Part shown: piece by piece, positions 52,869 to 63,595 of the stretch
Layout: each line of letters begins with the position of its first letter
Numbering within the stretch: the first letter of the stretch is position 1
Assembly: GCF_001426755.1 (NCBI RefSeq)
Contig: NZ_LMFJ01000001.1
Span: 2,344,070 to 2,408,069, forward strand
Source: Aeromicrobium sp. Root495
GTDB taxonomy: Bacteria; Actinomycetota; Actinomycetes; Propionibacteriales; Nocardioidaceae
Direction of reading: 5' to 3'
DNA: 64,000 nt
The notes under the pieces: generated by a model
What the model was told of the DNA's origin: nothing
The model's database searches: none
What the model saw: the letters and a program-made list of their open reading frames with translations, nothing else
Program-made: the position numbers and the translations under genes

Positions 52869-53411
52869 TCAGTCCTCGTCGACGGGCGCGACGTACCCGG
52901 GCGCGCACGACGAGTGGCCCCAGTAGTCGCCGAGCAGCCGCAGCCCCTCGTCGCCGAGCGGGTTGGAGCCCTCGCCCCGCGCCAGGCTGTGACCGATCAG
53001 GACGTGCAGGCACTTGACCCGCGTGGGCATGCCGCCGGCGCTGATCCCGGCGATCTCGGGGACGTGGGCGATGGCCTCGCGCTCGGCGAGGTAGGCCTCG
53101 TGCGACGCCGTGTAGGCGGCCGCGAGCTCGGGCTCGTCGAGCAGACGCTGGCTCATGTCGGCCATGACGCCGGCCGCCTCGAGCGTGCCGATGGCTCCCG
53201 CGAGCCGCGGGCACGTGATGTAGAAGAGCGTGGGGAACGGCGTGCCGTCAGGCAGGCGCGGCTCGGTCTTCACCACGTTGGGGTGACCTGAGGGGCACCG
53301 GGACGCGATCTCGACGATCCCGCGCGGCGGGCGGCCCAGCTGCTCGCGGATGGCCTGGACGTCGGCGGGATCCACTCCGGGAGCGTGCCCCTGCTGGTTC
53401 TCGGTGCTCAC
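52869..53411 (-). CDS. DUF501 family protein
   Basis: 180-aa conserved actinobacterial protein. ASRCPSGHPNVVKTEPRLPDGTPFPTLFYITCP and PTRVKCLHVLIGHSLARGEGSNPLGDE are the DUF501 hallmarks; Cys and His could bind metal. Function unknown. Overlaps the divIC stop by 4 bp. Confidence 0.93.
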   Translation of the reverse strand: MSTENQQGHAPGVDPADVQAIREQLGRPPRGIVEIASRCPSGHPNVVKTEPRLPDGTPFPTLFYITCPRLAGAIGTLEAAGVMADMSQRLLDEPELAAAYTASHEAYLAEREAIAHVPEIAGISAGGMPTRVKCLHVLIGHSLARGEGSNPLGDEGLRLLGDYWGHSSCAPGYVAPVDED

Positions 53412-53965
53412 TGTTCCTTCAGGACGTCGTCGGACGGGGTGGGCGTGGGCGTGGGTGCTGCCTCGGGCTCGCGGCCCGCCTCCTGCACGCTGCCCCAGAG
53501 GGACTCGTACCAGGGCTTGGCCTGGGGCGACGGCGGCTCGTCGAGGGTGGGGACGTCGCCCTGCACCTGACCGTCGGCTCCGATGACGCGGTAGCCGGTC
53601 TCGCCGGGCAGCACCCAGCCGAAGCGCTCACGCGCCTGCTGACGGACGAAGGCCGGGTCGTCGAACCGACGCTTGGTGTCGTTGAGCCTGTCGATGTCGG
53701 TGCCGTACTGAGCCCGCTGTGCCTTGAGGGTCTGGATCTCCTGCCGGTTCTCCCACCACGCGTGCATCGACGACGTGTACGACGCGATGAGCAGCAGGAT
53801 CACCGACAGCAGCACGATGGCGCGTCCGGTGAACCGGGGCGCCTGGCGAGCCTGCTTGGCGGCAGGCCGGGCCGAGCGGGCCGAGGAGCGCGGCCGGCGC
53901 GTCGACGCGGACGACCGGGGAGGCCGACGGGTCGACCTCCCCGGTCCGCGCGACGCACCAGCCAT
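53408..53965 (-). CDS. divIC: Septum formation initiator DivIC/FtsB
   Basis: 185-aa single-pass division protein. A basic, Ser/Arg/Pro-rich cytosolic head (about 1-45), one helix (about 48-65, IVLLSVILLLIASYTSS), a coiled coil (ENRQEIQTLKAQRAQYGTDIDRLND) and the conserved EHARERFGWV-type region (VRQQARERFGWVLPGETGYRV), then a Pro/Thr-rich tail. It links FtsQ and FtsL at the septum. Lies 3 bp after eno. Confidence 0.92.
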   Translation of the reverse strand: MAGASRGPGRSTRRPPRSSASTRRPRSSARSARPAAKQARQAPRFTGRAIVLLSVILLLIASYTSSMHAWWENRQEIQTLKAQRAQYGTDIDRLNDTKRRFDDPAFVRQQARERFGWVLPGETGYRVIGADGQVQGDVPTLDEPPSPQAKPWYESLWGSVQEAGREPEAAPTPTPTPSDDVLKEQ

Positions 53966-53968
53966 GGC

Positions 53969-55339
<1,371 letters not shown>

Positions 55340-55376
55340 TCACGTTTCCTCGCGCCGGGGCGGGGGGCGGTGGGAG

Positions 55377-56552
55377 TCAGCGGAGGTCGGTGAGCTGCTC
55401 ACGGTCGACCGTCGTGCCGACGAGGTCGCGGAGCTTCTCGTTGACGTCCCAGATGCCGACGTTCATGGCGGCCGTGACCGTGTCGCCGTCGAGCCAGTAG
55501 GCGATGAACTGGTGCTCGTCGACGTCGCCGCGGACCTCCACGTCGTCGTCGCCCGAGCCGTGGCCCACGTACTCCATCGAGAACTCGAACTGGTCGGTGA
55601 AGAAGTAGGGCGCCCAGTCGTGGTGGACGTCCTGGCCGAGGATCGACCGCGCGGCGGCCGACCCCTGCTTGATGGCGTTGTCCCAGTGCTCGACCCGCAG
55701 CCGCCCGAGGCGCGTGTGGTCCGCGCGGGCGACGTCGCCGGCCGCCCAGACTCCCTCGGCCGAGGTGCGGAACGCGTCGTCGACGACGATCCCGTCGTCG
55801 ACGCTGAGGCCCGCGTCGGCGGCCAGCTGGTCGTTGGGCACCGCGCCGGTGGCCACGACGACGAGGTCGCCGTCGATCGTCGTCTCCCCGGTCCTGACGC
55901 CGGTGACCTGGCCGTCGGTCACGACGACCTCGTCGACGGTGACCCGGGTGCGCAGGTCGACGCCGTGCGTCAGGTGCAGCTCGGCGAGGTAACGGGCGAG
56001 ACGGTCGCCGAGGATCTTCTGCAGCGGCAGGTCGCCGCGCTCGAGCACGGTGGCGTCGGCTCCCCTGGCCCGTGCGGCAGCGGCGAGCTCGAGGCCGATC
56101 CATCCGCCTCCCACCACGACGACACGCTTGCCGGCCTCGAGGGCGGGCAGGACGTTGGGGACGTCGTCGACGGTGCGCAGGTAGACGGCCTGGTCGGCGC
56201 CCGGGATGTCCGGCACGCGCGGCTCCGCCCCGGTGGTCAGCAGCAGCGCGTCGTACGTGAGCGTCTCGCCGGTGTCGAGGTCGATCCGGCGCGCGTCGGA
56301 GTCGAGTCGCGTGACCGTGACGCCGAGCCGGAGGCGCACGTCGCGCTCGGCATACCAGCCGGCGTCGTGGACCCGGGTGTCATCGACGGTCTGGTCACCG
56401 AGCAGCACCTCCTTGGACAGCGGCGGCCGCTCGTAGGGGAGCTCCTTCTCGGTGCCGAGCAGCGTGAGCTGCCCCGTGTAGCCCTCCGCACGCAGTGTCT
56501 CCACGGCGTGCGCGGCGGCGAGTCCTGCTCCGACGACGATGATCGAGTCCAT
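55377..56552 (-). CDS. FAD-dependent NAD(P)/ferredoxin reductase
   Basis: 391-aa flavoprotein of the pyridine nucleotide-disulfide family (ferredoxin/rubredoxin reductase-like). FAD motif IIVVGAGLAAAHAVETL, ELPYERPPLSKEVLLG, second Rossmann VVVVGGGWIGLELAAAA, GVWAAGDVAR and a C-terminal reductase domain with EFSMEYVGHG. It passes electrons to ferredoxin or P450 systems; no partner lies nearby. ATG at 56552. Confidence 0.92.
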   Translation of the reverse strand: MDSIIVVGAGLAAAHAVETLRAEGYTGQLTLLGTEKELPYERPPLSKEVLLGDQTVDDTRVHDAGWYAERDVRLRLGVTVTRLDSDARRIDLDTGETLTYDALLLTTGAEPRVPDIPGADQAVYLRTVDDVPNVLPALEAGKRVVVVGGGWIGLELAAAARARGADATVLERGDLPLQKILGDRLARYLAELHLTHGVDLRTRVTVDEVVVTDGQVTGVRTGETTIDGDLVVVATGAVPNDQLAADAGLSVDDGIVVDDAFRTSAEGVWAAGDVARADHTRLGRLRVEHWDNAIKQGSAAARSILGQDVHHDWAPYFFTDQFEFSMEYVGHGSGDDDVEVRGDVDEHQFIAYWLDGDTVTAAMNVGIWDVNEKLRDLVGTTVDREQLTDLR

Positions 56553-56596
56553 TGATCCATCGTGGCCCGCGGGACCTGAGGCGCAAGCCCGACCGA

Positions 56597-57196
56597 TCAG
56601 GCGAGCCGCGAGCGGACGGCCTGGCGCAGCGCCTCCTCCGCATCGACGCCCTGCGCCTGCGCCTCGTCCACGAGCTGCAGGAGCCGGGAGCCGACGTCTC
56701 CGCCGCTCGTGTCGATCGCCGGCTCGCGGCCCAGGACCTTGGCGGCGAGGCTCAGGGCCGGCAGGCTCGGCGCGATGCCGTCGAGAGGAGAGGTGCGCTG
56801 CTTCTCGGTGGCCTTCACGGCCTGCCACGCCGCGTCGATCTCCTCCGGCGTGCGGGCCGGTCCGTCGGCGAAGACGTGCGGGTTGCGCCGCACGAGCTTG
56901 TCGGTGATGCCGCGCGCGACGTCGTCGACGTCCCACCCGCCCACGTCGGCCGCTGTCTCCGCCGCGATCACGGCGTGGAAGACCACCTGCATGAGGAGGT
57001 CGCCCAGCTCTTCACGCAGGTGCTCACGGTCACCGGAGTCGAGCGCCTCGAGCGTCTCGTGGGCCTCCTCGAGGAGGTAGCGCGACAACGTCTCGTGCGT
57101 CTGCTCCTGCGTCCAGGCGCACTCGTCACGGAGCCTCTGCATGACGGCCACGAGCTCGAGGAACGCCTGGCCGGGCCGCTCGAGGTCCTCAGGCAC
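56597..57196 (-). CDS. mazG: MazG nucleotide pyrophosphohydrolase
   Basis: 199-aa NTP pyrophosphohydrolase, single MazG domain. LVAVMQRLRDECAWTQEQTHETLSRYLLEEAHETLEAL and LREELGDLLMQVVFHAVIA carry the metal-binding Glu/Asp motifs, then VRRNPHVFAD. It cleans damaged or alarmone nucleotides. I take the GTG at 57196, overlapping the upstream lipoprotein stop by 8 bp. Confidence 0.92.
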   Translation of the reverse strand: MPEDLERPGQAFLELVAVMQRLRDECAWTQEQTHETLSRYLLEEAHETLEALDSGDREHLREELGDLLMQVVFHAVIAAETAADVGGWDVDDVARGITDKLVRRNPHVFADGPARTPEEIDAAWQAVKATEKQRTSPLDGIAPSLPALSLAAKVLGREPAIDTSGGDVGSRLLQLVDEAQAQGVDAEEALRQAVRSRLA

Positions 57197-57839
57197 AGCG
57201 CTGCGTGGAAGGCAGGTCGCCCTGCGCGCCGTCCGCGAGCGGCTCCTCGGAGACCGAGAGCGAGCCCGTGGTGGTGCTGCGAGGCTGGCCGGCACGAGTG
57301 AGGCCGAACCGCGGGTCGTAACGGACCTTCTCCTGCTTCAGCTCGGCCAGCAGCTCCTCCAGCCCGGCGCTCTGGAGGTCGTCGGTGCCCTTCGTGACGT
57401 CGAGCTCCTTGCCCTGCAGCTGCTCACCGATGAGCGTCGCGATGACGAAGGTGCGCTGGCTCGACTCGACGACGTCGACCGCCGTCCTGGCCGGCAGCGA
57501 CGAGACCGTCCGCGCCACGTTGGCCCTCTGCTCGGCGTTGAGCGTGTAGGCCGAGGTGGGCACGTCGATGTCGCGCTCACGGGCGAGCCGGTCGGCGACC
57601 CGCGCCAGGACCAGGTCGGAGACGGCCTGGCGGCGCACCTCGGAGTTGCTCACCGTGGAGACGCCCTGCTGCTGGGCCGTCACGAGGGTGAGCCGGCAGT
57701 AGACCTCGGCCGCGTCGTCGGCGCGCTCCATGGAGATGGTGTGCCCGTCGACGACGGCCGCGGCCCCCGGCGGCTGGGCCTGGCAGCCCGTGAGGAGCAG
57801 GGCGGCCGCGCCCGCGGCAGCGACGTAGCGCAGGTTCAT
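57189..57839 (-). CDS. SurA N-terminal-like lipoprotein
   Basis: 216 aa. Lipobox LLLTGC with acyl Cys near residue 19, then VVDGHTISMERADDAAEVYC. The helical body resembles the SurA/PrsA chaperone N-terminal domain; no PPIase parvulin domain follows. Extra Cys at 48 and 215 could be disulfide-bonded. Likely an extracytoplasmic folding helper, not certain. Coupled to mazG downstream. Confidence 0.7.
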   Translation of the reverse strand: MNLRYVAAAGAAALLLTGCQAQPPGAAAVVDGHTISMERADDAAEVYCRLTLVTAQQQGVSTVSNSEVRRQAVSDLVLARVADRLARERDIDVPTSAYTLNAEQRANVARTVSSLPARTAVDVVESSQRTFVIATLIGEQLQGKELDVTKGTDDLQSAGLEELLAELKQEKVRYDPRFGLTRAGQPRSTTTGSLSVSEEPLADGAQGDLPSTQRCA

Positions 57840-57872
57840 GACCCCAGCCTAGCCGCGCGTGTGAGGCAGGTC

Positions 57873-59408
57873 TCAGGCACGCCGACGCAGCTTGGAGTGA
57901 CGGAACCCGTACAGCGCGTAGATGAGGATCCCGGCCGCGAACCACACGATGAACCGCAGCCACGTCTCGGTCGCGAGGTTCGTCATGAGCGCCACGCACA
58001 GCACCGCGGCGAGGATGGGGACGATCGGCACCTGGGGGACGCGGAAGGGCCGCTTCATCGTGGGCTTGGTGCGACGCAGGACGATCACGGCGATGGCCAC
58101 CACGAAGAGAGCGAAGAGCGTGCCGATGGAGACCATCTCGGCCAGGGCGTCGAGCGGGATCACGGCGGCGAGCACCGCGATGAAGATCGTGACACCGATC
58201 GAGAAGCGGGCCGGGGTGTGGAACCGGGGATGGATCTCCCCCACGCCCTTGGGGATCAGGCCGTCGCGGCTCACCGCGAACCCGATGCGACCCAGCGCGA
58301 CGATCTCCACGAGCAGCACCGACGTCAGGCCGGCGATGGCGGCAATGTTGACCAGCACGTTGGCCCAGTCGAGCCCGACGACCGTGAAGGCGTTGGAGAT
58401 GGGCGCGCCCTCGCTGATCTCGGTGTAGTTGACCATGCCGGTGAGCACGAGGCACACGAGGGCGTAGAGGACGGTGCAGATGGCCAGCGTGCCGATGAGG
58501 CCCCGCGGCATGTCTCGGCCGGGCTTCTCGGTCTCCTCGCCCAGGTTGGCCACGGCCTCGAAGCCGGAGTACGCGAAGAACACGACGGCGGCGGCGGACA
58601 GCATGCCGGCGACGCCGAACGCCGTCGGGTCGGCCCCCGTGATCCACTGCCACAGCGGCTGCTTGAGCTCGCTCAGGTCCTTGCCGTCCTGCGACGGCGG
58701 GATGAACGGCGAGAAGTTGGCGGCCTTCACGTAGAACGCGCCGACCACGATGACGAAGATGCACACCGCGACCTTGATGAGCACGAGGGCGTTGGTGACG
58801 ATCTTGGACTCACGGATGCCGATCGTGGCGACGACGCCCACGACGAGGACGATGAAGACTGCTCCGACGTTGACGACCGCGTCCTCGCCGAACCACCTCG
58901 TCGGGAGGTCGAACATGTCCTGGAGGTACCCGGACCATCCTCGTGCCACGACGGCGGATCCCAGCGCGAACTCGAGGATGAGGTCCCACGCGATGATCCA
59001 CGCGAAGATCTCGCCGATGGTCGTGTAGGCGTAGGTGTAGGAGCTGCCCGCGGTGGGGACGGCAGCGGCGAGCTCGGCGTAGCAGACCGCGGCGAGGGCG
59101 GCCACGACGCCGGCCACGAGGAAGGAGATGACGATGCCCGGGCCGGCCGCGTTCTTGGCCTGGACCCCGGTCAGGGTGAAGATGCCCGTGCCGATCACGA
59201 TGCCGATGCCGAACCCGATGAGGTCGTTGGCCTTCAGCCGTTTCTGCAGACCACCTCCGCCGCCCTCGGCGATCGCGCCGGGCTCCTCGTCGTTCTGGTG
59301 AATGACGTCATCCACGTCCTTGGTCCGGATCGAGGCCTTCCCGACGACGCGCGTCTGGTGGACGACGTTCGAAGGCCGAAGGGCATGTACGCGAGTGCGC
59401 AGAGACAT
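57873..59408 (-). CDS. APC family amino acid permease (CAT-like)
   Basis: 511-aa, twelve-helix or more transporter. IGFGIGIVIGTGIFTLTGVQAKNAAGPG is the first-helix motif; CYAELAAAVPTAGSSYTYAYTTIGE and FFAYSGFEAVANLGEETEKPGRDMPRG match cationic amino acid (CAT) and branched permeases. It has a polar N-terminal head of about 55 residues. Substrate not assignable. Alone; a striking palindrome lies upstream, between it and mfd. Confidence 0.92.
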   Translation of the reverse strand: MSLRTRVHALRPSNVVHQTRVVGKASIRTKDVDDVIHQNDEEPGAIAEGGGGGLQKRLKANDLIGFGIGIVIGTGIFTLTGVQAKNAAGPGIVISFLVAGVVAALAAVCYAELAAAVPTAGSSYTYAYTTIGEIFAWIIAWDLILEFALGSAVVARGWSGYLQDMFDLPTRWFGEDAVVNVGAVFIVLVVGVVATIGIRESKIVTNALVLIKVAVCIFVIVVGAFYVKAANFSPFIPPSQDGKDLSELKQPLWQWITGADPTAFGVAGMLSAAAVVFFAYSGFEAVANLGEETEKPGRDMPRGLIGTLAICTVLYALVCLVLTGMVNYTEISEGAPISNAFTVVGLDWANVLVNIAAIAGLTSVLLVEIVALGRIGFAVSRDGLIPKGVGEIHPRFHTPARFSIGVTIFIAVLAAVIPLDALAEMVSIGTLFALFVVAIAVIVLRRTKPTMKRPFRVPQVPIVPILAAVLCVALMTNLATETWLRFIVWFAAGILIYALYGFRHSKLRRRA

Positions 59409-59492
59409 GGATCGACCCTAGAGAAACCGTCGCGGACCGCAACTTGTCGGGGTACCCCGAGCGCCCATCGAACATGCGGGCCTACTCCCCTC

Positions 59493-59544
59493 GGCAACCC
59501 GACCCATACCTCGGGAAGCTTCCCGAGGTATGGGTCAGGTTGCC
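59493..59544. repeat. 52-nt palindrome between mfd and the permease gene
   Basis: A perfect 36-bp palindrome with no spacer (59501-59536, centre GGGAAGCTTCCC) is extended by GGCAACC/GGTTGCC arms after one mismatch. It lies 23 bp past the mfd stop. It may terminate mfd, but a loop-free palindrome is unusual for that. Confidence 0.75.
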
Positions 59545-59566
59545 AACACCCCGTGGTGAACCGCCC

Positions 59567-62500
59567 TCACTGGGTGAGGGTGGCGATGACGGTGCGGACC
59601 CACTCGATGAGGGGGCGACCCGTGAGGGGGCGGCCGCCGACCGGCGCGGTCCTGGGGTGGGGCACGAGCGCGACCTTGGCGGCGCTCTTGTAGATGCTCT
59701 TGGGATAGATCCGCTGGAGCCGCATCTGGGCCGACTCGGGGATGTCGAGGTCAGCGAAGCGGACGTTGGACCCGGCCGCCGTCACCTCGCCGATGCCGGC
59801 TGCCCGCACCGCGACCCGGAGCCGCGCCACCTCGAGCAGCACCTCGGCCACCTCGGGCGGCTCGCCGTAGCGGTCGACGAGCTCGGCCCGGAGCTCCTCG
59901 ACGTCGGCGTCGCTGCGGACGTCGGCCAGACGCTTGTACATCTCGAGTCGCAGGCGCTCGCTCGGCACGTAGTCGTGCGGCAGGTGCGCCTCGACGGGGA
60001 GCTCCAGCTTGATCTCGCGCTCGGGCTCGCCCTCGCCGCGGAACTCGGCCACGGCCTCGCCCACGAGTCGGACGTAGAGGTCGAAGCCGACGTCGGCGAT
60101 GTGGCCCGACTGCTCACCGCCCAGCAGGTTTCCGGCGCCGCGGATCTCGAGGTCCTTCATGGCCACCTGCATGCCGCCGCCCAGCTCGGAGTGCTGGGCG
60201 ATGGTGGCGAGCCGGTCGTGGGCCGTCTCGGTGAGCGGCTTGTCGGGCGGGTAGAGGAAGTAGGCGTAGGCGCGTTCGCGTCCTCGACCCACGCGGCCAC
60301 GGAGCTGGTGCAGCTGCGAGAGACCCAGCGTGTCGGCGCGCTCGATGATCATGGTGTTGGCGTTGGAGACGTCGAGGCCCGACTCCACGATGGTGGTGCA
60401 GACCAGCACGTCGTAGCGCTTCTCCCAGAAGTCGACCATGACCTGCTCCAGCTGGTGCTCGCCCATCTGGCCGTGCGCGGCGGTGATGCGCGCCTCGGGG
60501 ACCAGCTCGCTCAGCTTGGCCACGACCTTGTCGATGGACTGGACGCGGTTGTGGATGAAGAAGGCCTGGCCCTCGCGCAGCAGCTCGCGCCGGATGGCGG
60601 CCGTGACCTGCTTGTCGTCGTAGGCGCCGACGAAGCTCAGCACGGGGTGCCGCTCCTCGGGCGGGGTGGCGATGGTCGACATCTCGCGGATGCCCGTGAT
60701 GGCCATCTCGAGCGTGCGCGGGATGGGCGTGGCCGACATCGAGAGGACGTCGACGGCGGCGCGCAGGTGCTTGAGCGCCTCCTTGTGCTCCACGCCGAAC
60801 CGCTGCTCCTCGTCGACGATCACGAGGCCGAGGTCCTTGATGCGCACGCCGGGCTGCAGCAGGCGGTGCGTGCCGATGACGAGGTCGATGGACCCGTCGG
60901 CGAGACCCTCGAGCGTGGCCTGCGACTCCTTGTCGGACTGGAATCGCGACAGAGGCTTGATGGTGACCGGGAACTGACCGAAGCGCTCCGCGAACGTGGC
61001 GTAGTGCTGCTGCACGAGGAGCGTGGTGGGGACGAGCAGGATGACCTGCTTGCCGTCCTGGATGGCCTTGAACGCCGCGCGGACCGCGATCTCGGTCTTG
61101 CCGTAGCCGACGTCGCCGCACACGAGCCTGTCCATGGGCACCGTGCGCTCCATGTCGCGCTTGACCTCCTCGATCGTCGACAGCTGGTCAGGCGTCTCGA
61201 CGAACGCGAAGGCGTCCTCGAGCTCGGCCTGCCAGGGGCTGTCGGGACCGAAGGCGTGACCCTCCGTGGACTGCCGCGCGGCGTAGAGCTTGATGAGCTC
61301 GCCGGCGATCTGACGGACGGCCTTGCGAGCACGGCTCTTGCGGGCGGTCCAGTCGGCGCCGCCCAGCTTGTCGAGGCTCGGCGACTCCCCACCGACGTAC
61401 CGGCTCACCTGGTCGAGCTGGTCCATGGGCACGAAGAGCCGGTCGCCCGGCTGGCCGCGCTTGCTGGGGGCGTACTCGATGACGAGGTACTCGCGGGCCG
61501 CGCCATGGATGGTGCGGTTCACGAGCTCGACGTACCGGCCCACGCCGTGCTGCTCGTGGACGACGTGGTCGCCGGGCTTGAGCTCGAGCGGGTCGACCTG
61601 CTTGCGCCGGCGCGCGGGAAGGCTCGACCGGTCGGCCCGCTCGGCGGCGCGCTGACCCACGAGGTCGTCGTGCGTGAGCAGGACGTCGGTGGGGGTCACG
61701 AGGCCGTGCTTGAGGTCGGCGACGACCACGCGCACCACGGAGTCCGACGGGACGTCGTCGTCCTGGACGAGCGCCGCGGGGACGTCGTGCTCGGCGAGCA
61801 GCTCCACGGTGCGCTGGCCCTGGCCGACGGCGGGCACCGCGAGCGAGACCCGGCCTCCCGACGCGAGCCACGCGCGGACGTCGCGCACGGCCGCCTCGGT
61901 GTCGCCGCGGTAGGCGGGCGCCGCCTCGACGTCGAGGGACACGGTCTCGTCGTCGTCGAGGCCGAACGGCGAGACGCTCCACCACCGCAGGTCGCGGCCG
62001 ACCGCGGCCAGCCGGACGTCGTCGAGCTCCTTGAACGTGGCGGCGCCGAGGTCGATGGGGGCCTCGGCACCGGTGGCCGCAGCCGCCCAGGACGCCTCGA
62101 GGAACTCCTCGCTCGTGGCGTTGAGGTCGGCGCCGCGGGCACGCACCTTCTCGGGATCGTTGACCACGACGACGGCGTCGGCCGGGAGCAGGTCGACGAG
62201 CAGCTCCATGTCATCGACCAGGACCGGTGCGAGCGACTCCATGCCCTCGACGACGTGGCCCTCGGAGAGCTTCGTGAAGATCTCGGCGAGCTGCGGGTGC
62301 TCCTTGGCCAGGGCGGCGGCGCGGCCACGGACCTGGTCGGTGAGCAGGAGCTCGCGGCACGGCGGGGCCCAGAGCCGCTCCACGGCGTCGTCGGTGCGCT
62401 GGTCGGCCACCGAGAAGCGGCGGATCTCCTCCACCTCGTCGCCCCAGAAGTCGACGCGGAGGGGGTGGTCCTCGGTGGGCGGGAAGACATCGATGATGCC

Positions 62501-63028
62501 GCCGCGCACGGCGAACTCGCCGCGCCGCTCCACGAGGTCGACGCGGGCGTAGGCGGCACCGGCCAGGGCGCGCACGACGTCGTCGAGCGGAGCCTCCTGC
62601 CCGGGGACGAGCTCGACGGGCTCGAGGTCGGCCAAGCCCTTGACCTGCGGCTGGAGCACCGAGCGCACCGGCGCCACGAGAACGCGGACGGCCGGGGCGC
62701 CGGGCCCGGGGTTCACGAGCCGGCGCAGCACGGCGAGCCGGCGACCGACGGTGTCGGAGCGTGGCGAGAGCCGCTCGTGCGGGAGCGTCTCCCAGGCCGG
62801 GTAGACCGCGACGGAGTCCGGATCGATGAGCGCCGAGAGGTCGGAGGCGAGGTCGTCGGCCTCACGCTGCGTGGACGTGACGGCCAGGACCGTGGACCCG
62901 GCGGCGACGGCGCGCAGCAGGAACGGTCGCAGCGCGGCCGGACCCTGGAGGGTCAGGTCGCGCGGGCGCTCGGAGACGACCTTCGACAGGCGGTCGTCGA
63001 GGGCAGGCAGAAGCTCGTGAAGATCCAT
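59567..63028 (-). CDS. mfd: Transcription-repair coupling factor
   Basis: 1153-aa translocase that dislodges RNA polymerase at DNA damage and recruits UvrA. UvrB-like N-terminus (WETLPHERLSPRSDTVGRR), RNA polymerase-interacting domain (LKPGDHVVHEQHGVGRYVEL), SF2 motor with GDVGYGKTE, DEEQRFG and SATPIPRTLEMAI, and a TRCF C-terminal domain. Full length. The pth stop directly abuts its start, so pth-mfd is an operon. Confidence 0.98.
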   Translation of the reverse strand: MDLHELLPALDDRLSKVVSERPRDLTLQGPAALRPFLLRAVAAGSTVLAVTSTQREADDLASDLSALIDPDSVAVYPAWETLPHERLSPRSDTVGRRLAVLRRLVNPGPGAPAVRVLVAPVRSVLQPQVKGLADLEPVELVPGQEAPLDDVVRALAGAAYARVDLVERRGEFAVRGGIIDVFPPTEDHPLRVDFWGDEVEEIRRFSVADQRTDDAVERLWAPPCRELLLTDQVRGRAAALAKEHPQLAEIFTKLSEGHVVEGMESLAPVLVDDMELLVDLLPADAVVVVNDPEKVRARGADLNATSEEFLEASWAAAATGAEAPIDLGAATFKELDDVRLAAVGRDLRWWSVSPFGLDDDETVSLDVEAAPAYRGDTEAAVRDVRAWLASGGRVSLAVPAVGQGQRTVELLAEHDVPAALVQDDDVPSDSVVRVVVADLKHGLVTPTDVLLTHDDLVGQRAAERADRSSLPARRRKQVDPLELKPGDHVVHEQHGVGRYVELVNRTIHGAAREYLVIEYAPSKRGQPGDRLFVPMDQLDQVSRYVGGESPSLDKLGGADWTARKSRARKAVRQIAGELIKLYAARQSTEGHAFGPDSPWQAELEDAFAFVETPDQLSTIEEVKRDMERTVPMDRLVCGDVGYGKTEIAVRAAFKAIQDGKQVILLVPTTLLVQQHYATFAERFGQFPVTIKPLSRFQSDKESQATLEGLADGSIDLVIGTHRLLQPGVRIKDLGLVIVDEEQRFGVEHKEALKHLRAAVDVLSMSATPIPRTLEMAITGIREMSTIATPPEERHPVLSFVGAYDDKQVTAAIRRELLREGQAFFIHNRVQSIDKVVAKLSELVPEARITAAHGQMGEHQLEQVMVDFWEKRYDVLVCTTIVESGLDVSNANTMIIERADTLGLSQLHQLRGRVGRGRERAYAYFLYPPDKPLTETAHDRLATIAQHSELGGGMQVAMKDLEIRGAGNLLGGEQSGHIADVGFDLYVRLVGEAVAEFRGEGEPEREIKLELPVEAHLPHDYVPSERLRLEMYKRLADVRSDADVEELRAELVDRYGEPPEVAEVLLEVARLRVAVRAAGIGEVTAAGSNVRFADLDIPESAQMRLQRIYPKSIYKSAAKVALVPHPRTAPVGGRPLTGRPLIEWVRTVIATLTQ

Positions 63029-63595
63029 CTACCGGTTGAACACGCTCTGGGTCTCGGAAAGTCCCCGGGTCATGAGGCTCTCGACGGCGTCGGCGGCTTC
63101 CTCGAGGTAGACCGGCAGGTCCTTGCGCTCGACGGAGGAGTACGGCTTGAGCACGAAGTCGTGCACCGACTGCCTCCCCGGCGGACGACCGATGCCCACG
63201 CGCACGCGGTGGAAGTCGCCCGTGCCGATGGACCCCCGGATGGACTTCAGCCCGTTGTGCCCGTTGTCGCCGCCGCCCAGCTTGACGCGCAGCGCACCGA
63301 AGTCGATGTCGAGCTCGTCGTGGATCACGACGAGGTGGTCGGCCTCCACGTCGAAGTACTTCACGAGCGACGACACGGGGCCGCCGCTCTCGTTCATGTA
63401 CCCCCGGGAACGGCCGAGGACGGCCCGCTCGCCGGCGAGCCGCCCCTCGACGACGTCAGCGCCACCGGACGAGTGCTTCTTGAACGTCCCGCCCATGCGG
63501 GCGGCGAGCACGTCGGCGACGAGGTACCCGACGTTGTGCCGGGTGGAGGCGTACGTCGAGCCCGGGTTCCCGAGCCCGACGACGAGCCAGGTCAC
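63029..63595 (-). CDS. pth: Peptidyl-tRNA hydrolase
   Basis: 188-aa enzyme recycling peptidyl-tRNA. VVGLGNPGSTYASTRHNVGYLV with catalytic His at about 20, YMNESGGPVSSLVKYF, HDELDIDFGALRVKLGGGDNGHNGLKS and VRVGIGRPPG are all typical. It overlaps rplY by 4 bp and abuts mfd. Confidence 0.97.
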   Translation of the reverse strand: MTWLVVGLGNPGSTYASTRHNVGYLVADVLAARMGGTFKKHSSGGADVVEGRLAGERAVLGRSRGYMNESGGPVSSLVKYFDVEADHLVVIHDELDIDFGALRVKLGGGDNGHNGLKSIRGSIGTGDFHRVRVGIGRPPGRQSVHDFVLKPYSSVERKDLPVYLEEAADAVESLMTRGLSETQSVFNR

